64,000 bases of DNA from Rehmannia glutinosa (Eukaryota; Streptophyta; Magnoliopsida; Lamiales; Orobanchaceae), in assembly GCA_016081115.2 (NCBI GenBank), contig CM071930.1, positions 42,817,335-42,881,334 of the forward strand. The letters run 5' to 3'. A model generated the notes under the pieces. The model did not search any database, was not told the origin of the DNA, and saw nothing but the letters and a program-made list of their open reading frames with translations. This document shows positions 36,401 to 47,976 of the stretch, one piece after another. Positions within the stretch are counted from its first letter, which is position 1, and each line of letters opens with the position of its first letter. The translations under genes and the position numbers were made by a program.

Positions 36401-37332
36401 AGTCCCTCAACATAAGCAACATCTGTGATTTCCAATCCATTTTTCTTGATGGATCAAGTGCCTCTTATTTCCCCTGGAGCTTCATTTCCTCCAAATATGA
36501 CATTTGCGCCTCTAATCTCCTTGAATCTTGACATATTTTTCTTGTTCCCTGTCATATGTCTGGAACAGCCACTATCCATGTACCAAGTTCCTTGGCACTC
36601 AGCTGTTCCTTGAACCTGCAATCAAGGAAATTAGTTTTTAGGTACCCATGCTTGCCTAGGTCCTGAGGGGTTAGTGTTGTAAGATGATCTAACCAACCTA
36701 TAGCCAAATGACTTGACTCTAAGAGGTTGCCATCTATATGTGCCATAATCATAATTGACTTTGGCAAATTGCTTGGGGGCTTTAGGTTTATACAACTGTC
36801 TCTTTTGTCTGTATGCCTGTGTGTGTGTTTTAGCAATTGCCTTCTTGGGTAGTTGTGATATTTTTGAGTGTAGTGTTTGGGTGCATATGTGTGCTGATAA
36901 TAGCTCTTTTGCCTTTGGAATGACCTTTGCTGAGGTCTAGGTCTTTGCCATCTAGGCTTGTATTCCATTGGTCTTGTTGATTTTTCACATTGTTCCAATC
37001 AGCTTGGCTTGGGTAATTTCTACCATTCCCATCATATGTGTTTCTTTGATAAAGCTTCTGGGGTTTTTGTTAGCTTTGTTTATTCTTCACAGAGTACTTC
37101 CTATTTGGAGTTTGCTGAGGAACTCTTCTGGATTTCTTCTCAGCTGTCCTCTCAGCATACTCAACTAGCTGTTTTCTTTTCCCTTTATATCCAGACCAAT
37201 TTGTTTGTGATTGTGCTTTGGAATGAATGTGGGTGCAAAATTTGGTGTCTTGGATTTTTGAGATGCTTCATTACTTGAAGATCCTTTTTCCAAAATCACT
37301 CTAGGAGTTTGACTGTGCACAAAGGAATTAAA
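33487..37332 (-). pseudogene. B3 pol (protease, integrase, RT, RNase H)
   Basis: The protease has DSG at 36576-36568. The integrase zinc region HKKLSH...CDAC and the beginning of the core are open in 36435-35908 (175 codons). The rest of the core (NGVAERRN, GRKPNVGY) and the RT start lie in 35658-34720 (312 codons), which also contains FDETFAPVA. RT continues in 34564-33800 with YVDD at 34429-34418, FLLGLQVKQ and the RNase H start (NSDYAGCRVDRKST). RNase H ends LGLIELS-stop at 33489-33487. A TAG replaces the codon before NGVAERRN and there are a few frameshifts, so it is a pseudogene, but all catalytic regions can be identified. Confidence 0.88.
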
Positions 37333-38970
37333 TCATATTCCTGTCTTATCTCCACATTCTTTTTGGCTCATAATAAGGTCATCCAATGATTTAGATGCCT
37401 TTGTAAATGAGGCAATCACATTTTTGAGATCATTTTCCCTCTTTTCCATAGCAGCTATCTCTGCTATTAGTTTAGCATTCTCAGCCTTCAGCTCCTTATT
37501 CTCACCAGCTATGTGACTTAGAGTACTCAACTTCTTTGTCAGCTGTGAGTTTTGGCTTTTGAGCTGGCTTTTTTCCTCATTTAATAGTGTGTGTGAGGAT
37601 TTATTGTGCTCAAAGTCTTTCATCATTTTGCCTATTGAATCATAAAGATCAGTGGATGATGAAGTGTGTGTATCACAATCACTCTCACTAGAATCTGAAT
37701 GAGATGAGTTAGAGTGTACATCATCTTCTTGGTCTGGTTGATCTTGTTCTTTAGCCATTAGACAAATCATTGCTTCTTCTTCCGAATCACTTGAGTGGTC
37801 AGCTTCACTACTCTCTCAGTCTGTTGCTTCTTTAGACTTAGTTGTCTCAGCAGTCTCAGCAGCCAACATGGCTTTCTTCTTTTCATGTGTTCTTTCTCTG
37901 AAGACTTTTCCTTCTTCTTCATCCCTGTACTTGTTGACTAGTGGATAGGAACATTTAATTGCAAAATGTCCTGCTTGTCTACAATTCCAACACATGTTCT
38001 CAGCTCTTTGATCAGCTCTTTCTGTCCTTGGGTTATCAGCTCTCTGATACTCAACTCTTTGGTACTCAGTTCTCTTGTGAGGCCTGTCATCCCTTGACTT
38101 GGAAGGAGCTGAATGTCTTCTGGAGGATTTACCCTTGTTTCTTTTATAGTTTTTATTGAAAAACTTGTTGAATCTTTTAACCATCAGGGCAATCTCCTCA
38201 TGGTCTATGGCTTCCTTAACTTCAGCTTTCTTTCCATCCTTGACTATAAGTGCAGTTGTCTTGGGTACATCTGTCTTCTCTTGATCTTTTCTTCTCAGCT
38301 CAAACTCATAAGCTTTGAGATCTGAGAATAGCTCATGATTGGATGTTTTTGATAGGTCCATCGAATGTCTTAGAGCCATTACCTTCATTTCCCATTCAGC
38401 TGGGAGGCTTCTCAGAATCTTCATACACATTTTCTTTTGTGTATATTCTTTCCCAAGTGCTGATAGCTCATTTGTGATTTCAGTGAATCTAGCATCCAGC
38501 TGATCCAAGGTTTCACCTGCATGCATTTTAAAATTTTCAAATTTATGTACAACAACAGACAATTTATTTTCTTTAATTTTCTCAGATCCTTCACAAATTA
38601 AAGTTAATTTATCCCAGATTTGTTTTGCAGTTTGGCAAGATTTGACTTTGTTCAACATTGCTTTGTCCAAGGTTTTGTAAAGTATGTCCTTAGCTACATT
38701 ATCCAAGTTGTATCTTTTTCTGTCCTCGTTTGTCCACTCAGTCCTTGGTTTCTCAACCATGGCTGGTCTTGCCTCAGCCACAACTTCTTCTCCTTCAGCT
38801 GTAGCTAATCTCCTTGTGGCTGTGTTCACTTTCAGTATTTGCAGTGGCCCATCCTCTATCACTAGCCACATTTCATCATGTAAAGCAGATAGATGAGCTT
38901 GCATACGAATTTTCCAGTCATCAAACTCCTCAATAGTGAACATAGGAATGCGTGTCAGATTTGCTTCCAT
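37333..38970 (-). pseudogene. B3 gag (nearly intact)
   Basis: I choose ATG 38970-38968 (MEANLTRIPMF) because all B copies start there, although the frame is open to 39012. About 384 codons are open to a single TGA at 37818-37816; the frame then continues for 160 codons to the TGA at 37335-37333 shared with B1 and B1'. It contains a UBN2-type gag domain (about residues 10-250), a basic stretch, an intact zinc knuckle CWNCRQAGHFAIKC at about 37960-38000, an acidic/serine-rich segment and a coiled coil (about 37350-37640). It would bind and package element RNA. It is the most complete gag in the window. Confidence 0.9.
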
Positions 38971-39083
38971 GATAATAACGTTTGCTAAGAATGAAAGATT
39001 TTTAAAATACAAGTGTTAGAAATCTTTTAGAAAAGATAGAGATATAGTTCAGTAACCAGTGCGGAAGGCTCAATGAACCAACC

Positions 39084-39097
39084 GCTCTGATACCACT
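39084..39097 (-). other. Primer-binding site of B3
   Basis: The minus strand reads AGTGGTATCAGAGC, a perfect copy of the plant copia consensus complementary to initiator methionine tRNA, directly next to the LTR end at 39098. Confidence 0.92.
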
Positions 39098-39963
39098 TGT
39101 AGGTCCCAAGGGGTGTAAGTAAGGTTTAGAAGGGGTGGTTGAATAAACCTTACAAACTTATCGATTTTAGTCCTTTTAAAATATTACAGAGTTAACACAA
39201 ACAACTAAGTCCTAGAGGGACAACTAAGTTGGTTATTCAGCAGAGTTAACCACTCAACAGACTCGATAGAGATGTTGATAGAATAACTCAAATGTTTAAC
39301 CTGAAACTTAAGTTGGATGTGTTGAGTTTTTCAGTGGAAGACTTAACACCCTTTGATTTGTTTTAAACTTGTTTTAACACTTGATTTTAGCACTTAATTA
39401 TTAACCAGTTAGATAGCAATTTATCAGCAGATATAAATAACTATGCAGAAATAAAAGTGTTGATATGTAAATGACACAAATAATTTTATAGAGGTTCAAA
39501 GATGGGGTAATTCTTCTAATCCTCTCTTCTCCAACTCCTGGAGGAATCCACTAAGAATGATCAGTTCACAAAGTGGTTATCAGTCTAGAGACAAGTCTTG
39601 ATCACACAACTAACTTGCTCCTTGGACTCAGTCTAGAGATGCATTGGTCACACAGCTGGCTTCTCGTCCAACTCAGCTTCTTCACAGGGCAGCTGCCTTG
39701 CTACTTCAGCTCACTTTCTCAAGCTTCTTGGATTTGATCTCGAAGCCCTCCAATAACTTGATATTGGTTCGACCTTGAACCTTCCTACAATCCTCCTTGG
39801 AAAGTAGACCCCTTTTGATTCTTCAAAAGTTTCCTCTTCAATAGTTTGAAGTTATCTTTCCTTCACAGCTTTGTGTTGGATTTAGGATTGAATATTTTGC
39901 TTGAATATCTTGATAATATTTTGCAGGTTATAGTTTGAATAATGCTTGCTCATTCGTGGTTCA
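39098..39963 (-). mobile_element. 5' LTR remnant of B3
   Basis: It matches 62363 to about 63244 of the B3' LTR, then stops abruptly at GTGGTTCA. The missing part is the U3 promoter half, so B3 has no 5' promoter. The break falls within about 5 bp of the break in its 3' LTR. Confidence 0.83.
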
Positions 39964-40038
39964 AACTCTAGATGATGAAGGCTATTTCAAACTCTAGATG
40001 ATGAAGGTTATTTCAAACTCTAGATGATGAAGGCTATT
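39961..40038. repeat. 26-bp tandem triplicate at a rearrangement junction
   Basis: Three units beginning TCAAACTCTAGATGATGAAG at 39961, 39987 and 40013, differing by one base in the middle unit. The array joins the broken B3 LTR to a forward B fragment and shares the bases TCA with the LTR end. Confidence 0.88.
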
Positions 40039-40821
40039 TCAAAAATATGACTCTACCATAGGCGTGGGACATATATTGGGAGAAAAAACTTGAATTGTGC
40101 AGATCAGCTGAGAAGCAACAGAGTTCTAGCAGTCACTCGACTGGAAAGACACCAGTATAGTACACTCCTAGAGGAGGATCTGAGTCATACAGAGGAAGGG
40201 GAAGGTTTGGAAGTGGTAGAAGAGGCAAAGGCACTCCACGACAGCCAAGACCCAAAGATACAAGATTCATTGATCCGCAGAAGAAAGAGATCAACTACTG
40301 GGTTGGGTTCAACACTCTTGAAAATCTAGAAGTGGAGCACAAAAATGAGGGGGCTAGAAGGAGACAAGAAGCTGAGAATGAGAGAGTGAATAGAGAATGG
40401 GAGGAAAAGCAGCGAAGGGAAGACCTTGCTGCAAAAATGGCTTATGAGAAGAAGAGAAGGGAAAGAGCTGAAGAAGACGAGAGAAAAAGGAAGCAGCCGA
40501 GGCGTTGAAGACGGTTGAAACCCCTTTAGTGTACTTAATTGTAAATACAAGTTCTGTAAGTATTCTTGTAATATCATATTGCTCAAACTTGTGATATGCT
40601 CTGATACTTGTTGTATTTTAGTTTAATAATAAAACTCTGATACAATTGTAATAGACATTATAGCTCTGATACAGTGTATAAGGTATACTTTGTAACAACT
40701 TTGTAAAGTGCATTTGTAAAGTACAAGAATGATATGATCAATAAAATTGACATATTCTACTTATACATTCTTTGTTACTGCACTGCTTATTTTGCTGTAA
40801 TTATTTAAGTTTTGGCATCAT
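40039..40821 (+). pseudogene. 3' end of a forward B extra ORF plus untranslated tail
   Basis: One frame carries the C-terminal part of the extra ORF, open from 40161 (after TAG 40158-40160) to TGA 40506-40508. It begins with an RG-rich stretch (SYRGRGRFGSGRRGKG), then RFIDPQKKE, then a strongly charged R/E/K helix with QRREDLAAKMAYEKKRRERA, ending in two arginines. This is the cleanest view of the ORF C-terminus in the window. Positions 40509-40821 are the untranslated tail before the polypurine tract. The 5' part of this element is absent, cut at the 26-bp repeat. Confidence 0.78.
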
Positions 40822-40836
40822 CAAATAGGGGGAAAT
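40822..40836 (+). other. Polypurine tract of the forward B fragment
   Basis: CAAATAGGGGGAAAT directly before the LTR at 40837; one base differs from the B2 tract. Confidence 0.82.
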
Positions 40837-41982
40837 TGTTAGGAAAATTTATATTTAGATTTTGATGATACCATGTAAAACTTAGAATAACTAGTTGGCA
40901 CCCCATTTTCCTTGTAATTCAACTTGTAATAGATAGGACTGCATGAGTTGAGTTGGAGTCAGCTAAGTTGAAGAAATACAAGAGTCGACTGAGGATTGAA
41001 GTGAAGACCCAACTGTGTGTCAGCTGTGTGAAGAATCAATCAAGTGACAGAAAAGCTGTCTCAGTCAGCTGACTAACAGATAAGTCATTCCAAAATGATT
41101 GGAATCGAATGCCAATGGGGTTTGCAGCAGACAAGACTTGAAGAAAGCTGATAGAGATCCGTTGTCAACACAAGTCAAGATTTTGCTGAAAATAGGCCTG
41201 TGTCAGGTTGCCAACAATAAAGCCGTTTTGCTGAAAGAGTGCAAAAAGCAAGGAACCAATAGGATGTACCTAAAAATCTACAGAGGCAAAGGAAAGGCTG
41301 CAGAGCATTAAAAACATGGTACAATCCTCATTAATGCTGCAATGACAAGACATGCCAACAACCTACGAGTGTGATTTGAAATACATGTCTATCTCTTCAA
41401 CGAATATATTTTTGAATCCTCACTATAAAAGGTTGAGAAAGCAAGTGAGAGAAGGTAACCAGTTTTCCACGAATTACAAGCATTCAAGCAAGCAAACCAT
41501 CAAATACTCTCAAGCTTTTAAAGTTGGAGATGAGTGGATTAGAAGAATTACCCCATCCTTGAACCACTATAAAATTTGCTTGTGTCATTTTTATTACAAC
41601 ATTTTATTTTACTGCATATTATACATATATGCTGATAAGTTAAATCTGCTTAATCCAACTGATAATAACCTTGCTAAATCAAATGTTGAAGACAAGTTTA
41701 AAACATCAAGGGTTAAAAGTCTTTCGCTGAACAAAACCAAATCAACTGTAAAGTTAAGTGTTAGTGACCAATTTTGTGAGTTATACTATCAACAAAATTT
41801 CGTTCGAGTCAGTGTTGAGTGGGCAATCTTGATCAAGAAAGCCAACCTAGTTGTCCCTCAAGTACTTAGCTAATTTTAAATTAACCCCATAAAAATTATT
41901 TAAAAAGGACTAAGTTTGAAAATTTGGTAAGGTTTATTCAACCCCACTTCTAAACCTCACAACTCACCCCTTGGGACCTACA
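40837..41982 (+). mobile_element. 3' LTR of a truncated forward B element
   Basis: A 1146-bp LTR from TGTTAGG to GGGACCTACA. It is shorter than other B LTRs because of an internal deletion of about 300 bp near 41520, after CTCTCAAGCTTTTAAAG. A TATA box CTATAAAAGG lies at about 41424. ORFs at 41099 and 41352 are LTR sequence. Confidence 0.86.
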
Positions 41983-42838
41983 ATAAGCCATAACCTAATT
42001 TAGTTGTGTGGAACGCATGTGAAAGTAACCTAGTCTACAGCCAAAGTTTTTAGCTTTTCTTGGACATAAATAGCTAGATTACCAAACATTTATATTTTTC
42101 CATTGAAGTTCTTCTACAACCAGAAAAAATTCATCCACAACCAGAAAGCATTAGAATCACAAATAAATAGAAAGATAAAGAAAAAGAAAATCCCTTTCTT
42201 TTGAATATATATCGTTCCATTGCAGTTATATATGGGTGTGATTCTTCGTAACACACGATATTACTATAAGGTAAAGAAAGACCTTTAATCCAATGGAATG
42301 TTCAATTCACTTAAAGGTGGAAACCCGAAGCTAGTCTTAAATTATAACCTTGAGAGTGAATAACAAATTAAAGATACCTATAAAGTTGTTATAGGTTGAA
42401 ATGTTGTGATACAATTACACCAATTAATGTAATTTCCATAGTATAAAGTCTTTATCAAAAATCAAGCGCCAACAGTTAAACTAAACAAAATTTTCAAAGG
42501 TACACCATCTTGAAAATTCACTACTTTGTTTCATATCTGATGAGTCATAAAATTCTTTGACAAAAATATGAATTTGTAATTTGTTTTCTCGGTTGACAAT
42601 AAACTGCATATATTTTCACACTTTTGGAGTTGTTAAATTATTTGGAATTTGGAGGAGGAATTAAATTCTTGGCCTCCTCAAATTTGGATTGGAGATTTTG
42701 TTGAGGGGCTAAGAGCAAGGTTTTGAAGATGAAATAGTGACATACTTTATATTATTGTACATCTATAAAGCATGAGTTGACCCTGAAAAATAAAGTAGAA
42801 TATAGTTCTAAACAACATGATAATGTGTTTGTTATTGC
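41983..42838. other. Unassigned AT-rich sequence
   Basis: No coding frame, TE terminus or repeat of the families above is recognised. There is one short direct repeat around 42113-42145 (CTACAACCAGAAA / CCACAACCAGAAA). It lies between the end of a forward B element and the abrupt end of the copia A' reverse transcriptase, so one edge of the large duplication may lie here. Confidence 0.5.
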
Positions 42839-42990
42839 AGAGACTTCATAGTCCCTGGATTGGACTGATATCTGCTCGTAACACTTAGAACATATGCAAC
42901 ATCAGGCCTAGTACATAGCATAACATACATAATGCTTCCAATGGCGGATGCACAAGGTATGCGATTCATTCTTTCTCTTTCATCAGGAGT
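42839..42990 (-). pseudogene. Copia A' reverse transcriptase, final piece
   Basis: Minus-strand frame PDERERMNRIP..AIGSIMYVMLCTRPDVAYVLSVTSRYQSNPG, the region just before RNase H in copia pol (written here with a gap). It continues exactly from 45484 once the CACTA element and one AGT are removed. After the proline-glycine the similarity ends. Confidence 0.87.
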
Positions 42991-45481
42991 CACTACAAGA
43001 AAATGGTCATAGACATTGGATTTTAGCCGATGTCTATGTGAAAATCGACCGTTGTTATAATCGGTGATGTTAAAAGTATGCTTATTCAACATTGGTTTTA
43101 AGCATACACGAAATGATGTTGTTATATACAAAAGAAATCGTTTTTAAACCGATGTTGTTAACTTGCGATTTGCTAGATTTTTCCGAAGCTTCATCTTTTT
43201 AACCGATGTTGTTGACTATCTTTTAGATCAACTGAGCACCTATGTTATAAGGTCTAAACACATCGGTTTGTAACTGATTTTGTTTCTAACAAAAATGATG
43301 TTATAGTTTTGTGTAGAACCTCGATTTTGGTACGAATAAAATCGGTTACAAACCAATGTGTTAAACCTTTTAGAAATCGGCCATAAACCGATGTCATTCA
43401 CATTTAAAGCGCATGTTTATATGTTTTAATGTCAGTTTAAAACGATGTCAAATATTCTAAACAAAAACATTTTTTAATTTAAAACAATTGCATACCATTT
43501 TATTAAAATGGTTTTGCATCAACAATCATCTCCCTCACAAAGGAAGAAACAACCATCCAACCATTAAAGCAAGTAACAACCATCCACCATAAAACATCAA
43601 AGTAAGAAACAACATATCATTAATGCTAATTCATCCCATCTACATCAAAATAATTTCCAAATAGATAGTACTAGTATCAACAAGTCCAAACAGCAGATAC
43701 TAAACTACACAACTTCAAAAGGGTCAATATACCAACATCAAGTACGAATAAGCACATGATCAATACATACAATATGCACATAAATATACCAATTTCAAAT
43801 GGGTTTAATAATATCCAGTTTCCCAATATTTTAAAGAAGGCATCAAAAGACTCCAAATTTGCTAAATTCTCTGCCTTCATGCAAAAACTAAATGAGCTAA
43901 ATCATCCAGGAGTACAAAACGTACAACTAACAACTATACCTTCTGATTACCTGCATAATACAATTAAAAAAATTTAACTCAAAAGCAGAAAGTAATTCAA
44001 ATTTTAAAGACATACATAATAAAATACTCGAAATAAATCTATCTAACAATTTTAAGTATTCAACAATACTAGAAGAAAAAAAGAAAAAGAAAACAACAAA
44101 GCACCATGCAATGAAAACAATATAGAACCTAGAAGAAGTACTTTTGCACCTAGAAGAAGTTTAATTTTAAGTATTCAATAATACTAGCAGCACTTATCAA
44201 AAGCACCTAGAAGAAGTACTTTTGCACAACAAAGTACCATGAAATGAAAATAAACAATAAATCCATTAACCCCAAGCAACCACAACATATATTTCCAAAC
44301 ATGCTCCAACCCATAATCAGTTTTACTCTTTTGCAAATGCGATTTCTTTAACTATGGAAGAAATATGGTTTGCTTAAGACGTGACTGCAGACGACTCGGT
44401 GCTCTATTGTTTAATAACAGTAACTCTAAACCTGGTTCTGGATATAATGTGAATTACATCTATAATATTTACACGGATAAGAGGTCGGCTGAAAATGAAG
44501 AGAATGCACAACGATGGTTTAGTAAAATTTCCCAACTCAATACTGTAAATGATAGCAATAATGCACCCTTGGAGAGACTGCTAGCCAACTCTTAGCATCA
44601 AAACAACTTAACTAACAATAGCGAAAGAGCAACTCAGATAGACATCCATACTGAAGAGAAAGAGCAAACAAAATATTCAGAGGTCACAAATGAGGATTTT
44701 CAGTTTCTAAAATGAGCAAGTCAGACAGCTATTAAAAAAATGAGCAAGCCGAAAAATTGGAAAGATGGTTCAAAAAATGGCAGAATTGCACGACGTCAAT
44801 TAAACCATTTGCAGTATACATCAATTAAAATTAATCCTGAAGCATTGAAAAATTAACAAAATTGGTCATTTCTTTTCTAATTATTTCTTCTCTGAAGGAT
44901 TACTGGTCATTTTTTCTCAATCCACATCATGAACATACAAATTAAATGTATGTAAATAAATATTGACGAGAAAAGAAAACACTAACAGTGAGCAATATAA
45001 GATCTCGGAACTTGAGAGAAGCCCGGTGAGAGTCAAGAACAGAGCGAAGAACACTGATGGGTCTACCAAAATCTTAGCACCAAAATTTATTGGACTGTGA
45101 TGAGTTCAAATATGCAACTACTCAGTGCCGACAATGGTGATTTAAACCGATTTGAAGAGAAAAATAAGAGAGAAGATCCAGAGAGAAATGAAAAGGGGCA
45201 AGGGTTTCATGTGGAATGTGAATGGGGGTTTAGAGTTTGCTATAAACCAATAAAGGGTGGACAAAGACATCTCTTGGAATAAACAATTTTAAAATTGATG
45301 TTATAAAGCAAGAAAGGGGTGGTCAAAGACATCAACTCTTAAAAACGATGTGTAATAGCAAACAAATCCGCTCATAGACATCGCTTCACTTATAACATGA
45401 TGTTGTATAATATAAGACATCATCAAATTCGTAAAAGCGATGTCTTTTAGGTGATGTCTTTGAGCGTTTTTTCTTGCAGTG
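42991..45481. mobile_element. Non-autonomous CACTA (En/Spm) transposon
   Basis: A 2491-bp element with termini CACTACAAGAAAA and (inverted) CACTGCAAGAAAA, flanked by the 3-bp target duplication AGT (42988-42990, 45482-45484). Both ends carry subterminal copies of short motifs in both orientations, such as AACCGATGTTGTTGAC, CATCGGTTT and AAGCGATGTCTTTT (about 43010-43400 and 45280-45460), a hallmark of CACTA elements. No transposase frame is visible; short ORFs at 44365-44595 and 45097-45282 are not recognised and may be chance or captured sequence. It must have moved using a transposase made elsewhere. Confidence 0.9.
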
Positions 45482-47379
45482 AGTCTTTGGGGATAGAGAC
45501 TTTGAAAGAGTATTACCCTGACTCATGGGCAAGAATCCTCTCTTGGACTCTTCCATGCTAAACCTTTTTAGCACTTTGTCTATGTACATGGATTGAGATA
45601 GTCCGATCATCCTCTTGGATCTATCTATATAGATCCTGATCCCCAAAATGTAGGATGCTCTCTCAAATCCTTTGTTGAAACTTAGTAGATAACCAACATT
45701 CCTACATCATTTTCAATGAGTAGAATGTCATCAACATAAAGAACAATAAAGCTCACTCCACTCCCACTAACCTTCTTGTATACACAGGGTTCATCTGAAT
45801 TCTTGAGAAAACTAAACACTTTGACGGTCTCATTGAATCAGATGTTCCAGTTTTGGGAAGCTTGTTTGAATCCATAAATGGATCTCTGGAGCTTGGAAAT
45901 CTTTTGCTCGCCTCCTTTGGACTTGAAGCCTTTTGGCTGCTTCATAAAGATATCTTTTACAATGTATCGATTAAGGAAGGCAATCTTCACATCCATTTGC
46001 CAAATCTCATAGTCATAATATGCCGATATGCAAGCAATATCCGAATGGATTTAAGCATCGCTACTGGTGAAAAAGTTTCCTCATAGTCAACTCCTTGCCT
46101 TTGAGTATAACCTTTTTCCACCAATCATGCCTTATAGGTCTCTACCTCTCCATCTACTCCAAGCTTCCGCTTGTAGACCCATTTGCAGCCAATGGGTCCA
46201 ATACCCTGTGGTGGGTCCACTAAGGTCCAAACCTTGTTGGAGTACATGGAGTCCATCTCGGTTTGCATAACCTCTTGCCATTTTCCAAAATGATTGTCTG
46301 ATATCGCTTCTCCATAACCCTTTGGATCATCGTCCAATGAGCGCTCCTCTTTGTTGTTCTCTAACAAAAGATTCAATTGTTCCATTGGTCTTGAGATACT
46401 ACCAGATCTCCTAAGAGGCTGTGTAATTGACGTATTAGTTGTAGGTTACTGTGTCACGACTGTATCTTGTGGGGCAACTCATGGTTCTTGAATTTCTTCA
46501 AGTTCTATAACATCGCCATTTCTATCTAATAGAAACACTTTCTCTAGGAAGGTGTCATTCCTTGAAACAAACACCTTTTGTTCCAAGGAGTCATAAAGTA
46601 GTATCCAAGAGATTCCGTTGGATACCCCACAAACTTGCATAAAGTAGATCTTGCATCCAACTTGTCTCCCACTAACTGCTTCACATAAGCAGAAGTCCCC
46701 CATACCCTTAGGTATTTATAGGAAGAGGTTTTTCCAAACCACATTTCCTATGGAGTATAGAAGGCACTGACTTACTTGGCCCTTTATTTAATATATATGA
46801 CGCCGTTTCTAGAGCATAACCCCATAATGAAAGAGCAATTCCAGTGAAGATCATCATGGATCTAACCATGTCCAACAATGTTTGATTCCTTCGCTCAGAA
46901 ATCCCATTAAGTTGTGGAGTCACTGGCAGAGTCCACTATGAGAGAATGTCATTCTCTTTTAGATAATCAAGAAATTCTGAGCTCAAGTATTCGCCCCCTC
47001 GATCCGATCTAAGGGTCTTAACACTTTGCCCAGTTTGTTTATCCACTTCATGTCTCTAAATTCTTTGAACTTTTCAAATGCATCAGACTTATGCTTCATA
47101 AGCAACACATACCCATACCTGGAGTATTCATCGGTAAAGGTAATGAAATAGTGGTAATTGCCTCGGGTACCAACAGTTAGTGGCTCGTATACATCCGAAT
47201 GGACTAGGTCCAAAATGGCAATGGCACGCGTTATTTGTCCAAAAAATGGCGATTTGGTCATTTTCCCCTTAAGACAAGACTCACAAGTTGGCATTTCATA
47301 AGCATCTAAAAGCTCAAGTTTATTCACCAACTTGCCAATTCTTTTCTTTGAAATATGACCTAATCTCGGGTGCCACAAG
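45482..47379 (-). pseudogene. Copia A' integrase and reverse transcriptase
   Basis: Reading on the minus strand: the integrase zinc region HPRLGH...CESC (47429 to about 47270), then core motifs HSDV (about 47195), SDRGGEY (about 47000, after a frameshift), and NGISERRNQ (about 46905). Next come the integrase C-terminal part (46744-46479), the RT N-terminus with GCKWVYKRK (46385-46125), YVDD at 45738-45727, and the palm/thumb part with LGIRIYIDRSKRMIGLSQ (45646-45485). Frameshifts and stops interrupt it, and the CACTA element splits the end. Integrase and RT would insert and copy the element. Confidence 0.87.
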
Positions 47380-47384
47380 TATGT

Positions 47385-47971
47385 TGATGTGAACCATAGC
47401 AACAAACATGCATATGATCCAAAAAACAATATGTTGTTAACTTAAGATCTTCACTAGTTCGGTTAAAGATGATGGAAACCTCGACCCGTTGCTTAGCTAA
47501 GCAAGAACCTTGGTATATTGCAAAGATGACACAAGCAATTATGGATTATTGCTTGATAAGTCAATAATTGCAACAAGAAGTCTGAATCTTGAAGCACTTG
47601 AGAAAATACTCAATTTTGAGAGCAAAATATGAATTCAATTGATTGATTAGTGAAAAAGAACAAGTGTTAGCCGTTATATAGGCAACTCAAAGCTTAACCC
47701 TAGACAAACTAGAATGGAAAACAAGTTTTGTCCCTAAAAGGAAACTAAATCGCAGTCAAAATTCACGTGATTTACTACCATGACTCTAGACTCAATATAA
47801 TTGGCCTTTAACATGAATTTGGCCACTCAAATGACTCAAAACAACAAAAATAAATACCTAATCTATGATAAACAAATACAAGAACTCAAGAACTCAGTTA
47901 CATAGTCTTCAAGAACTCGAGATAACTTGCATTTGGTGTTTCCCGAATCCTTCGTAGATGGATTCTCATCA
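47385..47971 (-). mobile_element. Solo LTR D', second copy
   Basis: A 587-bp LTR with termini TGATG and CATCA, and perfect target duplication TATGT at 47380-47384 and 47972-47976. It interrupts copia pol between the protease and integrase: the frame resumes at the tryptophan of LWHPRLGH on the other side. A minus-strand TATA-like CTATATAACGG lies near 47673. Relative to copy one, 233 bp are missing after CACGTG. Confidence 0.87.
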
Positions 47972-47976
47972 TATGT

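Larger units (their letters stand above)
27442..39963 (-). mobile_element. Element B3, Sirevirus-like copia with both LTRs broken
   Basis: Minus-strand B element: 5' LTR remnant 39098-39963, primer-binding site 39084-39097, gag and pol 38970-33487, extra ORF 32962-28420, polypurine tract 28121-28134, 3' LTR remnant 27442-28120. The two remnants are complementary parts of the LTR: the 5' one keeps the part from the putative transcription start onward, the 3' one keeps the part before it. It carries the best-preserved gag and pol in the window. The counterpart B3' begins at 62363 with a full 3' LTR. Confidence 0.85.

Noticed and set aside
39961..40038. Three regularly repeated units resembling a tiny CRISPR array
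   Set aside because: The units are directly adjacent with no spacers, in plant nuclear repeat DNA; this is an ordinary tandem repeat.
42991..45481. Possible LTR or MITE identity for the insertion in copia RT
   Set aside because: The CACTA termini, 3-bp duplication and subterminal repeats are specific to CACTA transposons, and it is too long for a typical MITE.
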